Notes: a model not told the origin generated them from the letters alone. Positions 36,343-46,205 are shown, counted from the first letter of the stretch. The stretch is 64,000 nt of DNA from an uncultured Bacteroidales bacterium (GCA_902790595.1 CADASL010000001.1:186001-250000), one strand, 5' to 3'. Program-made: numbers and translations.

Positions 36343-39300
36343 TTATTCTTGTTCTTGAATTATGTTTTCTTCGGCCGGTGTTTCGGTATTTTCTTCTGAA
36401 TCAGAAGGTTCAGCCGATTCATTGGTCGGTTCGGCAGCGGGTTCTTCAGCGGCAGGCTCCTCTGCCGGTTCGCTGGCGGGCTCTGCGGCTTCAGGCTCAG
36501 CCTCGGTGGTTGACGCCGGTTCTTCAATCACAGCTTCCTCCACCTGCGGAGCACTCTCCTGCCCGTTTTGCGGCTCAGGCGCGAAGGTTGCGGCCGACTC
36601 GGTTGTCGGTGCTTCCGTCTGCTGCGGCTCTACGGCCTTGCCGTTGTTATCGTTATTGTTTGCGTCTGTGTTTTCGTTTGTGTTTGTGTTTGCGTTATCG
36701 TCAGCGTTTGCGTCTTCGTTATCGTTATAGTAATTGTTTTCGTTGTCGTTACCGCCACTCATATCAATTGTTACTTCAACTTCCTGTTTCGAGTTGTCGT
36801 CAACAAACTTGGTGCTCTCCTCGTCCACAATCAGCTTCAGTTTGGCGTTGGCTTCAGCCACAATGCCATCGCTGTCGTCGCCGTAGTTGTCGATAACGCT
36901 CTGCAGGTTGGCTTTGGCCTGGAATCGGTCGTTGCGGCTCATACAGATGTCGGATAGCAGGAAGAACGATTTAGCAATCCAATAGATGTGCGGCGTGCCT
37001 GAGCCGATAAGGTTGTTAATCTCATCTTCAGACTTCTGCAACTCGTTCTGCTCAAACAACATACGAGCAACCATATACTGTGCCTCGGCACCCTCGCGGC
37101 TGTTCATATCCTGCGCAAGAATGCGGAACTGCGTGATGGCCGGGTCCAATTGGTTTGTCTGATAGTAACTTACGGCCATAATATGGCGTGCGGTGCGCAC
37201 CTGCTCGTCCGAAACCTTGTCGGTTATGAGCAGCTTGCGTGCCGACTCAAGCGCATTGTTGAAGTTGCTGTCGGCAAAGGCTGTTTTCATCTGCCCCTCG
37301 CGCGCAATCATCAGATTCGACTTCACTTCGGCGTTGTCTTCCAACTGTTTATAAAGTGCGTATGCCTGCTTGTAATCCTTGTCGTTCTCGGCCAAAGTGG
37401 CTGACGAGAGCAGCGCTGCCTCGGTGAAGGTGTTTTTCTGCTTCTCGGCCACGGCGATAAAATCGGCTTTGGCCTCGCTGTTCTTGTGCAGTTTCAGGTT
37501 GCAGTCGCCGCGGTAGTAAGTGGCGTTGAGCGAGAAACGGCCGGCAGGGAACTTGTCCAAATAGCTGTCGAACAGGCCTGCGGCTTCAGTCCAATTGCCT
37601 GACATATAGACTTTTTCGGCCGATGCATAGGTGAGCGAGTCGCGCTCGTTCTGGTCGATGTTGCCCAAATTGCCCTTGCTCTGCACGTAGTCGAAGTAGT
37701 CGTCAACCTTGTTCATATCCACATAGACGTTCTTCAGGGCGAACAGCGCCTCGTCAGCCTCCGACGAGCCCGGGTACTTCTCAATCACGTTTTTGAAGTT
37801 ATCGATTGCCAAATAGTTCTGACCATCAGCATAATAGAGCAAGCCCGTTTGAAGCATTGATTTAACCACATAAGAGCTGTTCGGATAGGTCTTCGCCAAC
37901 GAGCGGAAATCGCTGATTGCCAACTGTGTGGAATCGAGAATCGTATAGGCGCGGCCACGCTCGAAAAGTGCGTCGGCGGCGTATTTCGATTTCGGGTATC
38001 GCGCAAGCAAATCGCTCATTGCCAAAATCTTGCCGTGCAAGTTCTTGTCTAATCCCATCGCAAAACCCTTCTGGAAGAGCGCGTATTCGGCATCGAACTT
38101 GTCAAGGTCGGCGGCCATTCCGTAGAACATCACGGCATCGTTGAACTTCGATGTCACAAAATAGCAGTCGCCAATGCGGATGTAACTGTCGGCAAGTTTT
38201 GCGGTGTCGGCCTCGGCGGGTTTCTCAACATATTTGCGGAACCAATCGGCCGACTTGGTGTACTCCTTGGTCTTGAAATAGCAGTAGCCAATGTTGTAGT
38301 AGCACGTCTTGTACTCGGGCATTGTGTAGGCGCCGGGCGTTGTTAGCAATTGGTTGTAGGCGTCGGCGGCATCGTGGTAGCGCTCCTGGCGGTAGAGAGC
38401 CTCGGCTTTCCAATAACTTGCCAAAGCGCGAATCTCCTTGTCGTACGCTTTAAGCGATATGGCCTGGTTGAACGCTGCAACCGACTCGTCGAACTTCAGG
38501 TTGTTGAAGAGCTCAAGGCCGCGGAAATAGGCCACGCGCTGCCAAGCCGACTGCATCTCGGCCGTTTTGTTCTCGATTTTGGCCAACGATTCGAGCGCCG
38601 CCTGATAGTTTTTCGACGACAGGTAGGCCTTCACCAAATAGCCGTAGGCCTCGTCGCGGTGAATCGATTTGGGGTATTTCTCCAAATACTTGTTAAAGGC
38701 GCGCACCGTCTCGTTAAACGGCGAGTACGACAGCTCATACGACAGTTTGGCATAGTTGAGCAGCGCCTGCTCCTGAATGCGAGCGTTGAAATCGTATTTG
38801 GCCGCAGCCTCAAAAGCCATTCGGGCCTGCTCCTTCTGCTCAATCTTCATATTCGCGTAAGCGATGTGGAAATAGGCGTTCTGCGTGAGCGCGTCGTCAA
38901 GGTTCGTCACGTTCGACATTGTGCTCACCGTCTTCTCAAACTCGCCGGTCTTGAAATATGCGTAGCCCAACTGGTAGATGTCCTCGCGGGTGTAGTTGCT
39001 GGCGTTGCTCTTGTAGGTCTCAAGATAAGGCACCGCCTCGGCGTAAAGCTCCTTGTTGTAGAGCGCTTCACCCACTATGCGCGACATTTCGGCCTGACGC
39101 TTGGCGTCGCCCTGGTCGAGCAGCTCTTTGCCCAACTCAAGCACCTTGTCGTCTTTTCCCTGAAGGAAGTAAATCTGCACTCTGTAGTACGGCACGATGG
39201 GCGCGAAAGCCGGGTCGTTCTCGATTTTGGCAAAATTGTTGAGCGCCGTCTCATAATTCTTATTAGTGTAGGCCAAATGCGCGTAGAAATAGATGGCCGG

Positions 39301-39837
39301 CGCCGAATATTTGTTGTTCTTGTCAATCAGCTCGTAGAACATTTTCTGCGCCTTCTCGGTCTGCCCAAGCTTGAAGTAGCTGTAGCCCTTCTTGAAGTAG
39401 AGCTCGGCCTGCTGGTCGCGGTTCAGATGCTGCTTCCACACCTTGTCGAAGTACTCGATGGCCTCACGATAGTGGTTCACGCGGTACTGGTAGCGGCCCA
39501 TTTCGAAGTAAGCCGTGCGCGTGCGCGGACTCTCGGGATAGTCGCTGATGAACTTGCCAATGCGGTATTCAGCATCGTTGTTGAAGAGCTCAAGGGCGCA
39601 AAGCGCGGCGTAGTATTCGGCGTCGGCCTTGATGTCGGCAAACTCGTTGCCGTAGCGCGCCACCACCCGCTCAAAGAACTCCTGAGCCTGCGAATAATGC
39701 TGCTTGCTGAACAAATCGACGCCCACGCGGTAATCGTAGTCCTCGTCGTTATAGATTATCGATTTCTGTGCCGAAGCACTTAAAGCCGTTAGTGAGATAA
39801 CAGCCGCCAAACATTTGGCCAATAATTTTCTACGCAT
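36343..39837 (-). CDS. Large periplasmic TPR protein with acidic low-complexity tail
   Basis: Protein of 1164 residues. Signal peptide MRRKLLAKCLAAVISLTALSASAQ; the ATG at 39837 is chosen because it opens this peptide. Residues about 30-1030 are tandem TPRs of the Tol-Pal YbgF/BamD style (for example AYFEMGRYQYRVNHYREAIEYF, YFKKGYSYFKLGQTEKAQKMF). The last about 130 residues are an Asn/Asp-rich run followed by a Glu/Pro/Ala-rich run with no fold. It is probably a periplasmic scaffold for the barrel protein encoded just downstream. Similar TPR-barrel pairs are conserved in Bacteroidota without a settled function. Confidence 0.85.
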   Translation of the reverse strand: MRRKLLAKCLAAVISLTALSASAQKSIIYNDEDYDYRVGVDLFSKQHYSQAQEFFERVVARYGNEFADIKADAEYYAALCALELFNNDAEYRIGKFISDYPESPRTRTAYFEMGRYQYRVNHYREAIEYFDKVWKQHLNRDQQAELYFKKGYSYFKLGQTEKAQKMFYELIDKNNKYSAPAIYFYAHLAYTNKNYETALNNFAKIENDPAFAPIVPYYRVQIYFLQGKDDKVLELGKELLDQGDAKRQAEMSRIVGEALYNKELYAEAVPYLETYKSNASNYTREDIYQLGYAYFKTGEFEKTVSTMSNVTNLDDALTQNAYFHIAYANMKIEQKEQARMAFEAAAKYDFNARIQEQALLNYAKLSYELSYSPFNETVRAFNKYLEKYPKSIHRDEAYGYLVKAYLSSKNYQAALESLAKIENKTAEMQSAWQRVAYFRGLELFNNLKFDESVAAFNQAISLKAYDKEIRALASYWKAEALYRQERYHDAADAYNQLLTTPGAYTMPEYKTCYYNIGYCYFKTKEYTKSADWFRKYVEKPAEADTAKLADSYIRIGDCYFVTSKFNDAVMFYGMAADLDKFDAEYALFQKGFAMGLDKNLHGKILAMSDLLARYPKSKYAADALFERGRAYTILDSTQLAISDFRSLAKTYPNSSYVVKSMLQTGLLYYADGQNYLAIDNFKNVIEKYPGSSEADEALFALKNVYVDMNKVDDYFDYVQSKGNLGNIDQNERDSLTYASAEKVYMSGNWTEAAGLFDSYLDKFPAGRFSLNATYYRGDCNLKLHKNSEAKADFIAVAEKQKNTFTEAALLSSATLAENDKDYKQAYALYKQLEDNAEVKSNLMIAREGQMKTAFADSNFNNALESARKLLITDKVSDEQVRTARHIMAVSYYQTNQLDPAITQFRILAQDMNSREGAEAQYMVARMLFEQNELQKSEDEINNLIGSGTPHIYWIAKSFFLLSDICMSRNDRFQAKANLQSVIDNYGDDSDGIVAEANAKLKLIVDEESTKFVDDNSKQEVEVTIDMSGGNDNENNYYNDNEDANADDNANTNTNENTDANNNDNNGKAVEPQQTEAPTTESAATFAPEPQNGQESAPQVEEAVIEEPASTTEAEPEAAEPASEPAEEPAAEEPAAEPTNESAEPSDSEENTETPAEENIIQEQE

Positions 39838-40111
39838 AAAAGAATGAACTAAATGGGAACGCTCCCGCTCCCCGTTTCTATTCCAATTTTGAGCCGAATC
39901 GGTGCCGTTTTCCGCCCAAATCCGACTCTTTTTATCCGAAACAAATAAAATCGTTTTCAGCCACACGCGATTTGTGCGACGAAGGTTTTAATTAACAAGT
40001 GAGTGTTTATTTGTGTAGAATCGCTGAATCGGCGTTGAGAACCGCATTCAGGTCGCGCTGAACAAGTTGGCGTTGTTCTAGCGCCATATTTCTGATGGCA
40101 GGAAACAGATG

Positions 40112-41131
40112 TCAGCGTTTGCTGATGGCCTCCATCAAACGATAGGTTTCCAACACATCGGAGGCTCGGGTGAGCACTTTGCCGCCCCAACCTTCAACGG
40201 CCGAGACAAAGGTGTCTATCTCGTTGTAATAGCCTTGCATAAACACCTGATTATTAACCAATGTTGGCACAAAATTGTTGCGGCCGAAAAGTTGCTCTTT
40301 GACAATGTGGCCGCCAAAAACTTTTTCCATCGGAACGCCCATCACCACGCGGCCTTTAGCCTCACGTGAGAGTTGTTCCATCTGCTCCATCTCGTAAACG
40401 GCGCGGTTGGTAACCACGCGAAGATTTTCGTGAGCATCGGTCCAACTGTAATCGGTTGACATCTCAACCTGCCCGATTACCCCGCTATGGTTTAGAAGAG
40501 CCATAATGGTTCCTGCGTTTCGCGCGACGCCCACAACTTCGGCTTGACCGAAAATTGCGGTGACAAGGTCGAGCGGATGAATGAAAAGATCGGTCATTGC
40601 ATCGCCTTCGGCGTAACTGCCTGTCCGATAAGTCATACTGTAACTGTGGACTGTCTCTTTTGCCAAACGCTTTTGCAGTTCGGCAGTGCAGGGCGCATAG
40701 CGTTTCTGAAGACCGATAACCAGCCGATTGCCCTCCGACAACTGCCCAAGTGTTTCCAACTCACTGATTGTCAAGCAAGGCGGTTTCTCAACAAAAAGAT
40801 ATTTGCCGCTTTCGAGCACTCGGCGTCCGATTTCGAAATTAGCCTTCGGAGTAGCGGCAACCAAAACGCCGCGCACCTCGCTGTCGTTCAGCACATCGTC
40901 GAGGCGGCTTGTGGCCTTCACGCCCTGATATTTGGCCTCAATCATCCGAGCCTTCTCCTCGCTCCTGACCACAATCCACTTCAGTGGAACGTGCAGATAG
41001 TCGAGCACTGGATAGAGATTGCTCAAACTGTGCTGCCCGAGCCCCACGAACGCGTATTTCCACGCACAGCGGCGATTGAGCATTTTGGCGGTGCGAATCT
41101 TTTTGTATCGTTCTATAACGCTATCAATCAT
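40112..41131 (-). CDS. Gfo/Idh/MocA-family oxidoreductase
   Basis: NAD(P)-dependent sugar-type dehydrogenase of 339 residues. The N-terminal Rossmann domain has the nucleotide loop KYAFVGLGQHS and the EKP motif in YLFVEKPPCL; the C-terminal alpha/beta domain follows (MTDLFIHPLDLVTAIFG, where His is the likely catalytic residue). It overlaps the radical SAM gene by four bases (ATGA), so the two act in one pathway. The substrate, possibly a sugar or cyclitol, is not evident. Confidence 0.88.
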   Translation of the reverse strand: MIDSVIERYKKIRTAKMLNRRCAWKYAFVGLGQHSLSNLYPVLDYLHVPLKWIVVRSEEKARMIEAKYQGVKATSRLDDVLNDSEVRGVLVAATPKANFEIGRRVLESGKYLFVEKPPCLTISELETLGQLSEGNRLVIGLQKRYAPCTAELQKRLAKETVHSYSMTYRTGSYAEGDAMTDLFIHPLDLVTAIFGQAEVVGVARNAGTIMALLNHSGVIGQVEMSTDYSWTDAHENLRVVTNRAVYEMEQMEQLSREAKGRVVMGVPMEKVFGGHIVKEQLFGRNNFVPTLVNNQVFMQGYYNEIDTFVSAVEGWGGKVLTRASDVLETYRLMEAISKR

Positions 41132-42189
41132 CCTTTTACCGATTTAAGATAACCTGCGTAGGTCTGACGTTTGTCGTCGGTCCATTGGTATTTGCCGTAG
41201 AATTTCTCAATCAGCCATTTGGGAAGCAACCGCTCGAAATTCCGAAGCAGAATGACATCGTATTTGCGGTGGAAATTTATCCAGCAGCCGTTGCACTCCT
41301 TGTCGTATTTGCATTGAAGGCTGCAACTTGGCTTGCCGTTGAAAATCTCGTCGAGCGACTGCTTGTGGATATTGCCGAGCACCACGTCAAGATTCTGGCA
41401 GATGGGCACGTTGCCGTTGCTGTGAATCACCAGCGAGCTCTTGATGCTCTGGCAGCGCAACTTGAGGTTGCCGCGGCGCCACTGCTCGTAGAGCGCCACA
41501 TAGTCGTAGTTCTCCTGCGTGTCGTGGATGTTCTGCGGAATGCGTTTCACAAAATCGTCGGCATCGAGCAGCCCCTGCGTGGTGTTGAAGAAATCGATGG
41601 TGCTGTAAATTCCGATGCGGACATCGATATTGTATTTCTTTGCCACATTGATGACGAACTCCATATCATTGAAATTGTTCCACGGCGAAAGGCAGAACAT
41701 AAGCGAAATAGGAATCTCATCTTTCAATGTCTCAACCACTTGGATAACCTTGTCGTACCCATCGCGGCCACGCATATACTCGTATGTCTCGCGGTTTCCG
41801 TCGAGCGAAACAAACAGATGGCTCGGATGATAGTTGCGCACGGCATCAATCACCTTGTTGGGTGTCAGGCAGTTAGACAGCAGTGTATAGCTCTTGTGGT
41901 TCTTAGAGAGCCACTCCATTATTTTGTCGGCCTCGGGATGAAGCACAAACTCACCGCCCTCGAGCCCCACAACCGTGTTTTTGCTAACGCATCGGCTCGA
42001 CACAATCCGCTTGATGTCGTCGAGCGAAAGGCTTTCGGGCTCGCGCTGCCAAATGGAGCAATGCTTGCACCGCGACTGGCAAATGGATGTGGCGTATATC
42101 ATCAACTGGCTCAACTTCTTGTGGCGCGGTCTGAAAGTATTGTTCAGATAAAGCAGACCGTTGTGCAGATAATCGTAAAGTGTGTACAT
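41128..42189 (-). CDS. Radical SAM protein with SPASM-like C-terminal cluster motif
   Basis: Protein of 353 residues. The SAM-cluster motif is CQSRCKHC (CxxxCxxC) near residue 40, followed by GLEGGEFVLHPE and LFVSLDGNRETYEYMRGRDGYDKV. The C-terminus has further cysteines (LRCQS, PICQNL, SLQCKYDKECNGCW) typical of an auxiliary-cluster SPASM/twitch domain. Such enzymes modify peptides, sugars or other small molecules. ATG at 42189 is chosen over a TTG eight codons upstream. It is the first gene of the pair with the oxidoreductase, and no precursor peptide was seen nearby. Confidence 0.9.
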   Translation of the reverse strand: MYTLYDYLHNGLLYLNNTFRPRHKKLSQLMIYATSICQSRCKHCSIWQREPESLSLDDIKRIVSSRCVSKNTVVGLEGGEFVLHPEADKIMEWLSKNHKSYTLLSNCLTPNKVIDAVRNYHPSHLFVSLDGNRETYEYMRGRDGYDKVIQVVETLKDEIPISLMFCLSPWNNFNDMEFVINVAKKYNIDVRIGIYSTIDFFNTTQGLLDADDFVKRIPQNIHDTQENYDYVALYEQWRRGNLKLRCQSIKSSLVIHSNGNVPICQNLDVVLGNIHKQSLDEIFNGKPSCSLQCKYDKECNGCWINFHRKYDVILLRNFERLLPKWLIEKFYGKYQWTDDKRQTYAGYLKSVKG

Positions 42190-42210
42190 ATCTTGTTTTT
42201 GTGAATTGCG

Positions 42211-42218
42211 CAAATGTA
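42211..42218 (-). promoter_or_regulatory. -7 box of the radical SAM/oxidoreductase operon
   Basis: TACATTTG on the minus strand, 22 bp upstream of the chosen ATG. Confidence 0.45.
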
Positions 42219-42712
42219 TAAGATTGTTCGGGAATTTAATTATCCGGTTTGGTATAAAATTTTTGCGTCGTTTAACGGTTGGCGCGACGAAGTTGTGAGT
42301 GTTTGTTTATTGACGGACGGAAAAATGAACGCAGATGACGCAGATTGAAGAGATTTAATGGATGGTTTTCGCATAGATTACACTGGTGACTCAAGATTTC
42401 TTTGAGTATTCTAATTGAAATTATGGCAACTCTTTGGTTGATTGAAATAATACAAGTCTTAATCACACAATCTTTCTTGTCCCATTGCATTCCGGATAGC
42501 CCGAGCAACTCCAAAACTCTTTGCCGGCGTTCATACCCTTCTTCGTAACACGGCATAAATCCCCAATCCCATATTAACACCCAAATGTTTATTAAATAAA
42601 ACACTACCCGCATTCTTGGAAAACACTAAATAATACTTTTGATGCGGTATGAAAGGCCTCGTTAGGGGTGCAACAATCGCATAATCAAATCGAAACATAA
42701 AAAAGTGACACG
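42219..42712. other. 494-bp intergenic region with repeat relics
   Basis: No convincing gene. It holds a 24-bp block around CAGATGACGCAGATT (42326-42349) that recurs at 46154-46177, followed by further decayed short repeats. A minus-strand frame of 113 codons here is built largely of translated repeat sequence and is not called. Confidence 0.6.
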
Positions 42713-43426
42713 ATGGACACAATGGACACCAAAATTCAACTGACCGACGCAACAATTGCGCAGCCTGACAACGTGATTCTCACCAACATAAACCTGAAAA
42801 TCGACAGCGGTGAGTTGGTTTACCTTATCGGCCGCACAGGAAGCGGCAAGAGCAGTCTGCTCAAAACGCTCTACGCCGACCTTCCGCTCGCAAAGGGCAA
42901 CGGTACCGTGGCGGGCTTCCAACTCGAGAGCCTGCGCCGCAAGCAAATCCCCTACCTGCGCCGCAAGTTGGGCATTGTGTTTCAGGACTTTCAACTGCTA
43001 ACCGACCGCAACGTGCACGAGAATCTGCTTTTTGTGCTCAAGGCCACGGGCTGGAAGAACAAAATCGAGATTGAGAACCGCATTCAGGACGTGCTGAACA
43101 AGGTTGGGCTGTCGCAGAAGGGCTACAAGATGCCCAACGAACTGTCGGGCGGCGAACAGCAGCGTGTGGTAATTGCGCGCGCTCTGCTCAACAACCCCGA
43201 AATCATTCTGGCCGACGAGCCCACTGGCAATCTCGACCCCGAAACGTCGCGCGGCATTCTGACGCTGCTCACCGAAATCAGCCACAACGGCCGCGCCGTG
43301 CTCATTGCCACGCACGATTACTCGATGATTAAGGAATTCCCCGGCCGCATTATCAAGTGCGAGAACGAGACGCTTATCGAACTGAAAAACGATGAAGTGT
43401 TCGATTTTAGCGATATTGAGAAGTAA
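42713..43426 (+). CDS. ftsE: FtsE-like ABC transporter ATP-binding protein
   Basis: ABC ATPase of 237 residues: Walker A GRTGSGKSS, Q-loop VFQDFQLL, signature LSGGEQQRV, Walker B IILADEPTGNLD and switch His in ATHD. The lack of substrate domains and the close match to FtsE suggest the cell-division FtsEX complex that controls septal murein hydrolases; LolD-type ATPases are similar, so the name is not certain. No ftsX is adjacent. Two in-frame ATGs (42713 and 42722) are possible starts. Confidence 0.8.
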   Translation: MDTMDTKIQLTDATIAQPDNVILTNINLKIDSGELVYLIGRTGSGKSSLLKTLYADLPLAKGNGTVAGFQLESLRRKQIPYLRRKLGIVFQDFQLLTDRNVHENLLFVLKATGWKNKIEIENRIQDVLNKVGLSQKGYKMPNELSGGEQQRVVIARALLNNPEIILADEPTGNLDPETSRGILTLLTEISHNGRAVLIATHDYSMIKEFPGRIIKCENETLIELKNDEVFDFSDIEK

Positions 43427-43443
43427 TTGATATTCAATAAATA

Positions 43444-44964
43444 ATGAAGATTCTCGATGCTGCACAAATCAGAGAGTGCGACCGATTCACTATCGAAAAC
43501 GAGCCGATTTCTTCTATCGACTTGATGGAACGTGCCGCTGACGCGATAACCGACTGGCTGATTGGGAATTACTTTTACTGCGACACGCATTTTATCTTCT
43601 TTGCAGGTTCGGGTAACAACGGCGGCGATGCGCTGGCCGTGGCTCGGAAGTTGGCGAAAATGTTTGGCGGTGTGACGGTTTACAAACTTAACATCGGCAA
43701 CAACTCACCCGACTGCCAACAGAATCTTGAACGCTTGCAAAGCACTGATGGTGTGCCTGTTACATTCGTTAACAAAGGTGATACAATGCCTGAAATCAAG
43801 CCCGGTAGCGTGGTTGTTGACGGCATTTTCGGTTCGGGACTGAACCGCCCTGTGGAAGGCTATTGGGCCGAACTGATTGAGCACATTAATAATACTGGTA
43901 ATGAGATAGTTGCGATTGACATTCCGTCGGGATTGTTCTGCACCGACAATCGGCAGAACACAGGCGCAATTGTTAAGGCAACGCACACGTTGAGTCTGCA
44001 ACAACCAAAACTGGCGTTTTTGTTTGCTGAAAACGAGCAATTTGTGGGCGACTTCGACATTCTTCCAATCGGCATTAGCCAACAGGCTATCGACAGCGCC
44101 CAAACACCCTTCGGCCTGACCGAAAAGCGCGATTTGGCGCGGCTCATAAGGCCCCGTCCGCGGTTTGCGCACAAGGGCACGTTCGGCCACGCGCTGCTCA
44201 CGGCGGGCAGTTACCAAATGAGCGGTGCGGCCGTTCTGGCGGCGCGGGCGTGCCTGCACACTGGCTGCGGACTGCTCACGGCGCACGTCCCGCAATCGGC
44301 CTATCAGATTATGCAAACGGCTGTGCCTGAAGCAATTCTGAATATCGACGACAGTCAGATGGAATACAGTGCGGCCGACCGTCTGCAACGTTTTTCGGCC
44401 ATTGGCATTGGGCCTGGCATTGGGCAGAGCGACGCCGCACACAACGGGCTGACGCAACTGCTGCAAAACTGCACCGCGCCAATGGTGATTGACGCCGACG
44501 CTCTCAACATTATCGCCGCCAATCAAGAAATATTCAAACTGCTGAAACCCAACACAATACTCACGCCGCACCCTGGCGAGTTCGACCGCCTGACGCACCG
44601 CCACACGACGGGCTACGAGCGGCTGCAGACGCAAATCGACCTGGCGCGCCGACACAATATAATAATTGTGCTCAAGGGCGCGTTTACTTCGGTGGCAACG
44701 CCCGACGGCACCGTGCGCTTCAACTCTACGGGCAACGCGGGAATGGCCACGGCGGGCAGCGGCGATGTTTTGACGGGAATTATCTTATCTTTGCTGGCTC
44801 AAAAATATTCCCCCGCTGACGCCGCGGTTCTGGGCGTGGGGCTGCACGGTCTGGCTGGCGATATTGCCGCCCGAGCCGATGGTATGGAATTTGTTACGGC
44901 AAGCAACATTACCGACAATTTAGGGAAAGCGTTTCTAAAACTAAAAGATATTGACAATGAATAG
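43444..44964 (+). CDS. nnr: Bifunctional NAD(P)H-hydrate epimerase and dehydratase
   Basis: Repairs damaged NADHX/NADPHX. The N-terminal NnrE domain (residues about 1-210) has the FFAGSGNNGGDALAVAR loop and DGIFGSGLNRP; the C-terminal NnrD domain (residues about 225-500) has the ADP-binding GSGDVLTG and NGM-type TGNAGMATAGSGD segments. The fusion is the normal YjeF form. It starts 17 bp after ftsE and overlaps the DUF4831 gene by eight bases. Confidence 0.94.
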   Translation: MKILDAAQIRECDRFTIENEPISSIDLMERAADAITDWLIGNYFYCDTHFIFFAGSGNNGGDALAVARKLAKMFGGVTVYKLNIGNNSPDCQQNLERLQSTDGVPVTFVNKGDTMPEIKPGSVVVDGIFGSGLNRPVEGYWAELIEHINNTGNEIVAIDIPSGLFCTDNRQNTGAIVKATHTLSLQQPKLAFLFAENEQFVGDFDILPIGISQQAIDSAQTPFGLTEKRDLARLIRPRPRFAHKGTFGHALLTAGSYQMSGAAVLAARACLHTGCGLLTAHVPQSAYQIMQTAVPEAILNIDDSQMEYSAADRLQRFSAIGIGPGIGQSDAAHNGLTQLLQNCTAPMVIDADALNIIAANQEIFKLLKPNTILTPHPGEFDRLTHRHTTGYERLQTQIDLARRHNIIIVLKGAFTSVATPDGTVRFNSTGNAGMATAGSGDVLTGIILSLLAQKYSPADAAVLGVGLHGLAGDIAARADGMEFVTASNITDNLGKAFLKLKDIDNE

Positions 44965-46135
44965 TTTGAAATCGATTATCTCAATCGCCGCTTTAACTTC
45001 GGCAACAGTGGCTTTCGGCCAAAAAGATGTTGAGAACAGTTATTTTGTAACGCCTGTTCAAGGTGAGATGAATGTCGATGGGCACCAAGTATTTTACTCA
45101 TTACCAAGCAATTCGCTGATGGTCAGCCTGAAAATCGAAAAAACGGTGAAGGCCAAAGGTCCATACGCGCAATACGCCGAGAAATATCTGAACATAACCA
45201 CAGGCATTATCAACGAGTCGGAAACCGCTTATTCGATTGAGAATGTGAAAGTTGAACGTATCAGTCAGCCCGACACTAGCCAACTCTACGCAATCAATTT
45301 CACAGGAATCGACAACCTGCCAATGGTTCAACTGAACGCCGACGGCACCATTCTGGCCTGCAACTGCCCGCGCGTCATAGAAGGCTACAAGGCGCCCAAA
45401 CCACAGAATAACGCTGAACCCGACGCAAAGCCAATCACCTTTTTGGATATGGGCGTGAAGCCGTTCATAGTTATTGAAGAAGAAGAAGATACGAATGAAG
45501 AAGACTCGGTTGAAGTGAAGAAACCGAAACTGCAGCAGCCGATTGTGATGACCGAAGAAGAGAACGCCGACGCGGCCGCCGCTTTCATTCGCAAAATCCG
45601 CAAGCGCCGACTGAAACTGGTTGCAGGCATTGCCGAAGAAGCCAACAACCCAAGCGGCAAGGCCCTGAAACAGATGATTGCGGAACTCGACCGCCTGGAA
45701 AACGAATATTTAAGTCTTTTTGTAGGTAAGAGCGTCAAAAGCACTTACACACAGTCGTTTGTGGTGACGCCGAACGGCAAGACAGAAGACGAACAAATCT
45801 CGTTGAGTTATTTCTCAAAAACAGGAAAACGCAACGACACCTATCCTATCACAATGACAATCAAGACATTGGCAAGTTCGCCAAAGGTATCGATTAAGGA
45901 AGTTGACACGTCGTCGAAATCGTCGTCGAGCATAAAATACGGGCTCTACCACCGAATCCCCGCAACAGTTTCGGTATCAGTTGATTATGATGACCAACAA
46001 TACTTCAGCGGACAGTTTGGAATCGCGCAGAAAGGCGTGGTTGTGCCGATGCCGTCCGACTATCTCAACAATCACAAGTATTCGATTGAATTTGAGCCTG
46101 AAACGGGCGCACTGAAACGGATAACTGGGAATTGA
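44957..46135 (+). CDS. DUF4831 family secreted protein
   Basis: Protein of 392 residues with signal peptide MNSLKSIISIAALTSATVAFGQ. It matches the DUF4831 family of Bacteroidota by length and by segments such as YFVTPVQGEMNVDGHQVFYSLP and GLYHRIPATVSVSVDYDD. An acidic run (EEEEDTNEEDSVE) lies near residue 175. The function is unknown; the protein is probably periplasmic. ATG at 44957 overlaps the nnr stop, so it is translationally coupled. Confidence 0.8.
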   Translation: MNSLKSIISIAALTSATVAFGQKDVENSYFVTPVQGEMNVDGHQVFYSLPSNSLMVSLKIEKTVKAKGPYAQYAEKYLNITTGIINESETAYSIENVKVERISQPDTSQLYAINFTGIDNLPMVQLNADGTILACNCPRVIEGYKAPKPQNNAEPDAKPITFLDMGVKPFIVIEEEEDTNEEDSVEVKKPKLQQPIVMTEEENADAAAAFIRKIRKRRLKLVAGIAEEANNPSGKALKQMIAELDRLENEYLSLFVGKSVKSTYTQSFVVTPNGKTEDEQISLSYFSKTGKRNDTYPITMTIKTLASSPKVSIKEVDTSSKSSSSIKYGLYHRIPATVSVSVDYDDQQYFSGQFGIAQKGVVVPMPSDYLNNHKYSIEFEPETGALKRITGN

Positions 46136-46153
46136 TTTAGAGCGATGTATTTT

Positions 46154-46177
46154 TGAACACAGATGACGCAGATTGAA
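46154..46177. repeat. Dispersed block with CAGATGACGCAGATT
   Basis: A 24-bp block identical to 42326-42349 except for one base, just after the DUF4831 gene. Confidence 0.75.
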
Positions 46178-46205
46178 CTGATTTTCACAGATTTGATTGA
46201 ATTAT

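Noticed and set aside
38350..39783. Long plus-strand frame (477 codons) opposite the TPR gene, with similar ones opposite gyrB, the radical SAM and MATE genes
   Set aside because: Antisense shadows of GC-rich codon usage; hydrophobic pseudo-proteins without domains.
40007..40087. Minus-strand 26-codon frame MALEQRQLVQRDLNAV...
   Set aside because: Plausible helix but too short and without context or recognised family to support a call.
42272..42613. Minus-strand frame of 113 codons
   Set aside because: Its C-terminal half (NLFNLRHLRSFF) is the translation of the dispersed CAGATGACGCAGATT repeat, and there is no recognisable domain.
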